A stretch of 11,177 nucleotides of DNA, from positions 1 through 11,177 of the forward strand of contig JAMPYE010000101.1 of the NCBI GenBank assembly GCA_023700825.1, in the 5' to 3' direction. The number at the start of each line of letters is the position of its first letter. Positions within the stretch are counted from its first letter, which is position 1. Shown here piece after piece: positions 6,675 through 11,177 of the stretch. Below the pieces are notes generated by a model. The model made no database searches. It was not told the origin of the DNA and saw only the letters and a program-made list of their open reading frames with translations. The position numbers and the translations under genes are program-made. This stretch comes from Thermoanaerobaculia bacterium (GTDB taxonomy: Bacteria; Acidobacteriota; Thermoanaerobaculia; Gp7-AA8).

Positions 6675-7223
6675 ATGTCGACAATCACTCAGTTGGCTGA
6701 TGAACGAGGGGAGCAGCGCGGACGCCTGTCGTCGACACCGGAGGCGGGCGCTCGAAAGGTGGAGCGACTCCGGTACCTCGTGGAGCTGCAGGGCTTCGTG
6801 GGTCTGGACGATGCCACCGTCGTCGCGCTGGAGCCGTGGCTGCGGTTCTCGCCGGCACTCTGCATGGTGATGGTGCTCTCGGCGGTGCTTTCGGGCAGGT
6901 TCGAGCTCCTGCTTGCCCTCCTTCCGCTGGCGATCGGCGGGATCGTCCTACCCACGAATCCGTTCGACGCGGTCTACAACCTCGGAATCCGACGGTTCAC
7001 CGGGGGACCGCGCATTCCGCGGTACGGCCTGCCGCGACGATTCGCGTGCGCGGTCGGATCGCTGTGGATCGTGGCGATGTGGCTCTCGTTCCACGCCGGC
7101 GCGATGGTGCCCGCGTACGTGCTCGGAGCTGGCTTCGTAGCGGTGTCGTCGCTTCAGGTATTCACGGGGCTGTGCCTCCCGTCGCTGACTCTCGCGACGA
7201 TTCGACGCCGCCTGAAGAGTTGA
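6675..7223 (+). CDS. DUF4395 family membrane protein
   Basis: This 182-residue protein has the DUF4395 signature: NPFDAVYNLGIRRFTGGPRIP (95-115), the basic PRRFACAVG segment (120-128) and the C-terminal GLCLPSL (165-171). Four hydrophobic stretches (about 58-72, 77-92, 123-138 and 145-165) predict a polytopic inner-membrane protein. Residues 1-40 are charged and probably cytosolic. The family has no established reaction. Members are often found beside thioredoxin, OsmC or rhodanese-type genes, which would fit the OsmC gene at the head of this cluster; this is context, not proof. It begins 13-19 bp after the MaoC stop, so it is very likely the last gene of the operon. It faces the minus-strand regulator end-to-end across only 37 bp (7224-7260), in which no clear terminator hairpin with a T-run is seen. 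C125 and C167 are the conserved-looking cysteines. Confidence 0.85.
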   Translation: MSTITQLADERGEQRGRLSSTPEAGARKVERLRYLVELQGFVGLDDATVVALEPWLRFSPALCMVMVLSAVLSGRFELLLALLPLAIGGIVLPTNPFDAVYNLGIRRFTGGPRIPRYGLPRRFACAVGSLWIVAMWLSFHAGAMVPAYVLGAGFVAVSSLQVFTGLCLPSLTLATIRRRLKS

Positions 7224-7260
7224 GCGGTGCCTCGATGCGCCTAACGGACGTCGATTGGGC

Positions 7261-10233
7261 TCACGCGGCTCCGTCGAGGGTGAGGAGCGCATTCCTCAGG
7301 TCCAGCGTGTCGAGTCCCTGGGTGAACCTCCCTGCCGCCTCGCGGAGGCGTGGCACCCACTCGTTCCCCTCGAGCGAAGCGAGGTTGGCGAGGGCGCGAA
7401 GCGCGAAGAAAGGACACTCCTGCGCGTCGGCCATCTCGAGCGCGCGACGGATTGCGGCGCAGCCCTCTTCGCGACGCTCCGGGCCCGACGCCGCGAGGAT
7501 GACGCCGTACTGCCGGTAGAGCTCCGGTGCGTAGAAGAAGCTCCGTCCCCGGGTCACCAGGGCGATCCCGAGGTCGAGGGCTTCGAGCGCAGCCCCCTTC
7601 TCGCCCGCGCGCTCGAGAACGAGAGCGAGGATCGCGTGAAAAACCGGGAGGTCCATTCGGGCGCCGATTGCCTCTGAAGTCCTGATGCCCGCACGGATCT
7701 CGCGAACGGCCTCGGCGAAATGTCCCTGGACGCCTTCCGTCCATCCGAGCAGAACGCGCGCGCAGGCGACATGGAACGGAAAACGGAATTCTCGCGCAAT
7801 GGCCGCGCCGGCATTGGCCATTTCCGCGCAGCGGTCGGTCTCGCCGCGGTAGAAGTGGAGGAACGCCGCCTGGATGTGCGCGCTCGCGCGCGCCAGCTCG
7901 TTTCCACTCTGGCTCGCCATCGCGATCGCGCGCGCGCTGTGGGACAGCGCATCGTCGGCGCGTCCCGCGAAGTGAAGCGAGCCGGAGGTCCATCCGTGGG
8001 CCTGCACTACGAGGATGAGCGCTTCCAGATCGAGCTCGTTTGGGCCGAGGCCTTCCCACGCTTTGACTGCCTCCTCACCGTGTCGGACCGATTCGCCGTA
8101 CCGCCCCTGATGCAGGAGCGAGCAGGTGAGGAGCTCGTGCGATTCGAGAGATCGCGCCAGACAGCCGCCCGCATCGAGCGTCATGCGCTCCTCCGCGATC
8201 CGCTCGGCCAGCACGTACTCCCCGCGGTACTCGTACATGTTCGCAAGGCCGTAAAGCGTCTGAGAGAGCGACGCCGCGTCGGCGAGCTCCTCGGCGAGCT
8301 GTCGGGCGCGGAGGTAGGAATCCTCGGCCGCGACGTCGGCCCAGCCGCGCGTCGCGACGAGCGAGGGGGCCAGCTTGCAGCGAAGCTGAAGCTCCACGCA
8401 GTCGCGTTCGGCGGACGGGGGCGCTCCCGCGAGCAGCTCCAGCGCCGCGGTGAGGTGGTCGACCGCTTCGCGATAGGCGTTCCGCTCGATCGCCTGCTCG
8501 GCGGCGGACTGGAGATAGCGCGGCCCTCGATGCCTGTCGAGCCCGCGCTGGAAGTGGAGGGCGAGCTCCGGCGCATGCTGACTCTCCCTCCCGTGCCACG
8601 CGCGCTCGAGCTCCAGACCCACCTGCTGGTGCACACGCGTTCGCCGGACCGCGGGCAGCCTTCGGTAGAGGACATCGACGTAGAGGTCGTGCACGAACGA
8701 GTATCGCGACGTCAGGGAACCGTCGCCCCAGTGCTCGGTTCCGGCAGCTCGAACGATCCCTTCCTCGCGCTCGAGACGCTCGAACTCCCGCTCGAGATCG
8801 TCGTCCGAAGCGGGAAGGGATCCGGCCACGAGCGCGATCGGGAACTCCCGGCCGATGACGCACGCGGTCTCGAGGATCCGCTGCTGCTCCGGCTCGAGCT
8901 CCGCGAGCTGGTTCTCGATGAGATGCCGGAGCGAATCGGGGACGTCGCGCTCGAGGTCCGCAAGGTCTGCTTCGAGAGTCCACACGTCGTCGCGGCGGCG
9001 AACGAGCCCGCGATCGATCCACGAATCGACGAGATTGCGCACGAAGAGCGCGTTTCCCCCGGTCCTCGCGTGGAGGATGGGAGCGAGGCTCTCGCCGAAC
9101 CGCGCGCCTCCGAAGCGCATGGCCAGGTACGACACGAGCTCCTCGCGGTCGAACTCGGGGAGCGCCACGACCTCGCACTGGCCGCGGACTCGAAGCTCCT
9201 GCGTGAGCGCGTAAACGGGATGACGCGCGGCCTTGACGTCGCTGGGGCGCCAGGTCCCGACGATCAGCAGGCGCGCCGGCGCGCTCTGGCGCGCGAGGGC
9301 GTCGATCGCGTCGAGCGTGGCGTAATCGCTCCAGTGGAGATCCTCGAGCAGGACGATCATCGGATGCGACGCCGTCAGGCGATCGACGAGCATTCCCAGC
9401 TCGCGAAGCATCCTCTCGCCACTTGCGCCGGACCGCGCTCGAAGCTCCGCCACCTCTCCGTCGGAGACGAGCGAAGGCATCTGTACGACCCAGCTCGGGG
9501 CGTCCGTCTTCAGACATTCGACGAGGAGCGAGCTCTCGCGAAGATCCGCAAGACGCGCAAAGGCATCGAGCAGAGGCATGTAGGGCTCTCCGCTGCCGCG
9601 GTGCTCGACGCACTGGCCCCGCGCCACGAGGAGATCGGGCACGGCGGCAGTGTCCGAGAGAAACGCCTCGACGAGCGTCGTCTTGCCAACCCCCGCTTCC
9701 GCGGTGACGAAGACAATCTGGCGTGATCCCTTCAGGGCGCGTCGAAGCGAGTCGACGAGCCGATCGAGCTCGCGCGCGCGCCCGACGAAGCCTGTGCGCG
9801 AGCGAGGCGCGGCGGAGACGCCGATCGAGGGAGATGCGACGGGCGATTCGCCGGCGACGCTCTTGCCGGGGGAGGTCTGGTCGCCGGACGTCGTAGCCTC
9901 GAACGGAGGAGGCGATGGCTCGCCGCGCTCCTCGACTTTCGCGACGAACCGATAGCCGCGGCCTCGCTGCGTGCGGATTACCGCCTGCGCCTCGCCCGTA
10001 TCGCCGACCGCCTTACGGGCTTCCTTTACACGGGAGGTCAACGTCGTCTCGGAGACGAAACGGTCGGGCCAGAGCTTCTCGAGGAGCTCCTCCTTCGAGA
10101 CGAGACGGTCGCGGTGACGCGCCAGATAGGCGAGAACATCGAACACCTGCGGCTCGACCGGCCTCACGGTGCCCGACCGTCGAAGCTCGTACACGCGCGT
10201 GTCGAGTTCGTATGGTCCGAACGCGTAGATCAT
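7261..10233 (-). CDS. CadC-like winged-helix / STAND-type ATPase / TPR transcriptional regulator
   Basis: This is a 990-residue regulator. Residues 1-98 form an OmpR/PhoB (CadC)-type winged helix: FGPYELDTRVYELRR, then PQVFDVLAYLARHRDRLVSKEELLEKLW and TQRGRGYRFVAKV. A Ser/Pro/Gly-rich linker covers about 99-146. A STAND/COG3899-type ATPase starts at RTGFVGRARELDRL, with Walker A AEAGVGKTT (178-186), Walker B MIVLLEDLHWSD (292-303) and sensor segment LLIVGTWRP (322-330). The second half is long alpha-helical TPR-like repeats. Such proteins bind DNA with the wHTH and use ATP-driven oligomerisation, with the TPRs sensing a protein or small molecule. No receiver domain or transmembrane segment is seen, so it is cytosolic. 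No Shine-Dalgarno sequence is visible; a weak sigma-70-like promoter lies just upstream, so it may be nearly leaderless. It is divergent from the molybdoenzyme gene and convergent on the OsmC cluster, and could regulate either. Confidence 0.92.
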   Translation of the reverse strand: MIYAFGPYELDTRVYELRRSGTVRPVEPQVFDVLAYLARHRDRLVSKEELLEKLWPDRFVSETTLTSRVKEARKAVGDTGEAQAVIRTQRGRGYRFVAKVEERGEPSPPPFEATTSGDQTSPGKSVAGESPVASPSIGVSAAPRSRTGFVGRARELDRLVDSLRRALKGSRQIVFVTAEAGVGKTTLVEAFLSDTAAVPDLLVARGQCVEHRGSGEPYMPLLDAFARLADLRESSLLVECLKTDAPSWVVQMPSLVSDGEVAELRARSGASGERMLRELGMLVDRLTASHPMIVLLEDLHWSDYATLDAIDALARQSAPARLLIVGTWRPSDVKAARHPVYALTQELRVRGQCEVVALPEFDREELVSYLAMRFGGARFGESLAPILHARTGGNALFVRNLVDSWIDRGLVRRRDDVWTLEADLADLERDVPDSLRHLIENQLAELEPEQQRILETACVIGREFPIALVAGSLPASDDDLEREFERLEREEGIVRAAGTEHWGDGSLTSRYSFVHDLYVDVLYRRLPAVRRTRVHQQVGLELERAWHGRESQHAPELALHFQRGLDRHRGPRYLQSAAEQAIERNAYREAVDHLTAALELLAGAPPSAERDCVELQLRCKLAPSLVATRGWADVAAEDSYLRARQLAEELADAASLSQTLYGLANMYEYRGEYVLAERIAEERMTLDAGGCLARSLESHELLTCSLLHQGRYGESVRHGEEAVKAWEGLGPNELDLEALILVVQAHGWTSGSLHFAGRADDALSHSARAIAMASQSGNELARASAHIQAAFLHFYRGETDRCAEMANAGAAIAREFRFPFHVACARVLLGWTEGVQGHFAEAVREIRAGIRTSEAIGARMDLPVFHAILALVLERAGEKGAALEALDLGIALVTRGRSFFYAPELYRQYGVILAASGPERREEGCAAIRRALEMADAQECPFFALRALANLASLEGNEWVPRLREAAGRFTQGLDTLDLRNALLTLDGAA

Positions 10234-10245
10234 TTCGAAAGGACG

Positions 10246-10275
10246 ATCGTACCGGCGCTGTGCGGAGAGAGTCCA
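10246..10275 (-). promoter_or_regulatory. Possible sigma-70-like promoter for the STAND regulator
   Basis: On the minus strand TGGACT (10275-10270) and TACGAT (10251-10246) are spaced 18 bp, each matching the -35 and -10 consensus at 4 of 6 positions. Transcription would begin near 10239, about 6 nt before the ATG. This would explain the absence of a ribosome site. The match is weak. Confidence 0.28.
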
Positions 10276-10354
10276 GCGCCAGCGCGGCCGAGGGGCGAAG
10301 CGCAGCGCGCTTCCTGGAGAGCGACCCGGATTTCCTCGTTCAGTGTTTCACGGG

Positions 10355-10395
10355 GCCACGAAACGTTGCAACGTCACGTTGCAACGTTTCGTGGC
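10355..10395 (+). promoter_or_regulatory. 41-bp perfect inverted repeat, probable operator/enhancer
   Basis: GCCACGAAACGTTGCAACG (10355-10373) is repeated as its exact reverse complement at 10377-10395 around the spacer TCA. Each arm ends in the self-complementary decamer CGTTGCAACG (10364-10373 and 10377-10386), so two palindromic sites sit 13 bp centre to centre inside the larger palindrome. A further GTTTC (10345-10349) forms a short dyad with GAAAC in the left arm. It lies in the divergent region between the STAND regulator and the molybdoenzyme gene, about 108 bp upstream of the predicted sigma-54 start. There is no T-run, so it is not an ordinary terminator. A binding site for dimeric regulators, either a sigma-54 activator or the STAND regulator, is the simplest reading. 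Confidence 0.8.
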
Positions 10396-10456
10396 GCGAA
10401 TGGGCGAAGTGATGGCAACTCGCTGAATAGTCTGGAGATGATGTCGTACTAGAACC

Positions 10457-10472
10457 TGGCACGCATCCTGCC
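10457..10472 (+). promoter_or_regulatory. Sigma-54 (-24/-12) promoter of the molybdoenzyme gene
   Basis: TGGCAC at 10457-10462 is a perfect -24 element. CTGCC at 10468-10472 supplies the -12 GC; the spacing between GG (10458-10459) and GC (10470-10471) is exactly 10 bp. The predicted start, near 10483, leaves about 22 nt of leader containing AGGAGGG (10494-10500), ending 4 nt before the ATG. The 41-bp palindrome is in the expected upstream enhancer position. The only deviation from consensus is C for T at the first base of the -12 TTGC. Confidence 0.75.
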
Positions 10473-10504
10473 TTGGTCCGTGACGGAAGTCTCAGGAGGG
10501 TTTC

Positions 10505-11177
10505 ATGGCTCTGTCACGCCGACAGTTCATCAAGATCGGAACCACCACCGCGGGCGCGGCTGCGCTCAGTTCGGGACTGGTGACCGACTGGTGGCGTCTC
10601 CAGGCGCACGAGCTCCACGATCCGAGGACCGACGGCGACAAGGTCGTCCCGACGTTCTGTGAGCTCTGCTTCTGGAAGTGCGGAGTGCTCGCCCACGTGC
10701 GCGACGGTCGTGTCACCAAGCTCGTCGGCAATCCGAAGCACCCGCTGTCGAACGGGCGCCTTTGTCCGCGTGGGACCGGAGGAGTCGGAGCGCTCTACGA
10801 CCCGGACCGCCTCAAGAGGCCGATGATCCGCGTCGCGAAGCGGGGCGAGGAGAAGTTCGAGGAGGTCTCCTGGGACACGGCCCTGGACGAGACGGCCTCG
10901 CGCATGGAGCAGCTGCGCGCGCGGTACGGCGCCGAGGCGCTCGCCCTGTTCACTCACGGCTACGGAGGCTCGTGGTTCACGCAGCTCGTGAAGGCATGGG
11001 GTACGCCTAACGTCGTCGCCCCGTCCTATGCGCAATGCCGCGGCCCGCGCGAGACCGCGTTCGAGCTTACGTACGGGCAGGGGGTCGGCTCGCCGGAGGC
11101 GATCGACATCCGCAACGCGCGCTGCATCACTCTCATCGGCTCGCACCTCGGAGAGAACATGCACAACACGCAGGTGC
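10505..11177 (+). CDS. Tat-exported molybdopterin oxidoreductase, PsrA/PhsA-like (3' partial)
   Basis: Residues 1-224 of a large molybdenum-bis-PGD enzyme are visible; the frame runs off the right edge. A twin-arginine signal (SRRQFIK, residues 4-10, then an Ala/Gly-rich hydrophobic stretch to about 25) sends the folded protein across the inner membrane. The [4Fe-4S] ligands C52-x2-C55-x3-C59 and C87 (in LCPRG) follow. Next come VSWDTALDE and SYAQCRGPRE, in which C178 is placed as the likely molybdenum ligand. A Cys ligand and the CELCFWKCG wording match the polysulfide/thiosulfate reductase and related branch of the DMSO reductase family, rather than Ser- or Asp-ligated members. The substrate cannot be fixed: polysulfide, thiosulfate, tetrathionate, arsenate or another oxyanion are all handled by this branch. 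A ferredoxin-like and a membrane subunit would be expected downstream. The start is supported by AGGAGGG, and the gene has a strong sigma-54 promoter. Confidence 0.93.
   Translation, partial: MALSRRQFIKIGTTTAGAAALSSGLVTDWWRLQAHELHDPRTDGDKVVPTFCELCFWKCGVLAHVRDGRVTKLVGNPKHPLSNGRLCPRGTGGVGALYDPDRLKRPMIRVAKRGEEKFEEVSWDTALDETASRMEQLRARYGAEALALFTHGYGGSWFTQLVKAWGTPNVVAPSYAQCRGPRETAFELTYGQGVGSPEAIDIRNARCITLIGSHLGENMHNTQV

Noticed and set aside
7720..9726. 668-codon plus-strand open frame opposite the STAND regulator
   Set aside because: It has no recognisable domain and is antisense to Walker A, Walker B and TPR-coding sequence with clear family motifs. It is a GC-codon shadow.
10355..10395. Palindrome as an intrinsic terminator or CRISPR-like repeat
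   Set aside because: There is no T-run on either side, the repeat occurs once, and it lies between divergent gene starts where a terminator is not needed.
10114..10452. Small plus-strand open frames in the divergent intergenic region
   Set aside because: They cross the palindrome and the regulator start, have no ribosome site and no family resemblance.

Overview
This is an 11.2 kb stretch of high-GC, gene-dense bacterial DNA. The opening gene pair, an MsbA-like lipid exporter ATPase and a DUF374 acyltransferase, points to a diderm that makes LPS or a similar outer-membrane glycolipid. The sigma-54 activator, a near-consensus -24/-12 promoter and a Tat-exported molybdoenzyme fit a metabolically versatile Proteobacteria, Myxococcota or Desulfobacterota/Binatota-type organism. 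The sequence alone does not settle the taxon.

Layout. Positions 2-1323 hold the 3' part of an MsbA-type ABC transporter gene, joined by a 4-bp overlap to a DUF374 lysophospholipid acyltransferase-like gene (envelope biogenesis). Positions 1494-2888 encode a PAS-AAA+-Fis sigma-54 activator, followed by a likely intrinsic terminator. Positions 3144-7223 hold a same-strand, closely spaced cluster: an OsmC-family protein, an FMO-like flavoprotein, a second FAD-dependent oxidoreductase, a MaoC-like hotdog hydratase and a DUF4395 membrane protein. A perfect GC-rich hairpin separates the OsmC gene from the flavoprotein gene. A 990-residue CadC-like winged-helix / STAND ATPase / TPR regulator (7261-10233, minus strand) converges on this cluster. 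Divergent from it, after 271 bp, starts a Tat-signal molybdopterin oxidoreductase of the PsrA/PhsA type (10505 to the window edge, incomplete).

How the parts may work together. The most notable non-coding structure is the 10234-10504 divergent intergenic region. It contains a perfect 19-bp inverted repeat with a 3-bp spacer (10355-10395). Each arm contains the self-palindrome CGTTGCAACG. About 108 bp downstream of the repeat's centre is the predicted start site of a strong -24/-12 (sigma-54) promoter with TGGCAC and GC elements at exact spacing. That is the usual position for an enhancer bound by a sigma-54 activator. The activator could be the one encoded at 1494-2888, or the repeat could be the operator of the divergent 990-residue regulator. 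The OsmC-to-DUF4395 cluster combines a thiol/peroxide-type protein, two flavoproteins and an acyl-CoA-type hydratase. Its substrate cannot be read from the sequence; it looks like a redox-controlled small-molecule oxidation pathway without an obvious described counterpart.
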